From Planctomycetota bacterium (GTDB taxonomy: Bacteria; Planctomycetota; Phycisphaerae; Sedimentisphaerales; SM23-30), in contig JAKQBU010000035.1 of the NCBI GenBank assembly GCA_029573975.1, positions 1 through 6,552 on the forward strand: a stretch of 6,552 nucleotides of DNA. The letters are read 5' to 3'. The first letter of the stretch is position 1, and each line of letters begins with the position of its first letter. Of this stretch, positions 6,468 to 6,552 are shown one piece after another. Position numbers and translations under genes: made by a program. The notes beneath the pieces were generated by a model. The model was not told where the DNA came from. It saw nothing but the letters and a program-made list of their open reading frames with translations, and ran no database searches.

Positions 6468-6552
6468 CTACTTTTTCTGTTGCTCCATCAGCCACTTATA
6501 CAGTTCCGGATTGTTATACGTTTCCGTCCAGGCATCGTGCCCCGCCTCCGGA
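6468..6552 (-). CDS. C-terminal end of an alpha/beta-hydrolase (prolyl oligopeptidase/PHB depolymerase-like), partial
   Basis: Only the last 27 codons are in the window. The frame reads PEAGHDAWTETYNNPELY (residues 1-18 of the visible part), then a Trp/Leu-rich helix end and the stop at 6470-6468. The sequence GHDAW followed by Y-N-x-PELY-W-L is the familiar ending of secreted or cytosolic esterase/peptidase-like alpha/beta-hydrolases, in which the His of GHxxW completes the Ser-Asp-His triad. The nucleophile, any signal peptide and the substrate class cannot be seen. It is the gene directly upstream of gatA and on the same strand, separated only by element B, so read-through transcription into gatA is possible. 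The alternative frames here contain early stops. Confidence 0.72.
   Translation of the reverse strand, partial: PEAGHDAWTETYNNPELYKWLMEQQKK

Overview
The window holds bacterial DNA with every recognisable gene on the minus strand, so transcription runs from right to left. In that order it contains: the last codons of an alpha/beta-hydrolase (6468-6552), a small palindromic element carrying a GxxExxY remnant (6256-6461), gatA (4758-6230), an AT-rich gap (4572-4757), gatB (3069-4571), a second small element carrying a GxxExxY remnant (2879-3098), trkA (1548-2888), and a nearly complete trkH running off the left edge (1-1510). I see no tRNA, rRNA, CRISPR array, or credible plus-strand gene.

The Gat genes encode two subunits of the tRNA-dependent amidotransferase, which corrects Glu-tRNA(Gln) and/or Asp-tRNA(Asn). 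GatA has its full Lys/cis-Ser/Ser triad. GatB has its conserved N-terminal motifs, a four-cysteine zinc-type site and a C-terminal YqeY-like region. gatC is not in the window and is not directly upstream of gatA. TrkA and TrkH form a potassium-uptake system: TrkH is the membrane channel with four pore loops, and TrkA is the cytosolic nucleotide-binding gating subunit. They form a tight pair with a 37-nt gap.

The unusual content is the pair of elements of about 190-200 bp, each sitting between host genes. Each is bounded by inverted repeats and carries a shortened GxxExxY (PDDEXK_3-type) reading frame in the same orientation, but the two have different terminal repeat sequences. The left element supplies the last nine codons and the stop of gatB, and its small frame overlaps both the gatB stop and the trkA start. 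The right element's repeat arm encodes the His/Glu-rich N-terminus of its remnant. The remnant looks internally deleted, with the N-terminal motif joined to a C-terminal tail. These look like MITE-like, non-autonomous derivatives of a multicopy GxxExxY family.

The taxon cannot be fixed from this window. A bacterium that uses the Gat pathway, has GC-rich genes, and carries AT-richer multicopy GxxExxY debris would fit a member of the Planctomycetota/PVC group, or less likely the Bacteroidota or a deltaproteobacterial lineage. This is inference from family distribution, not proof.
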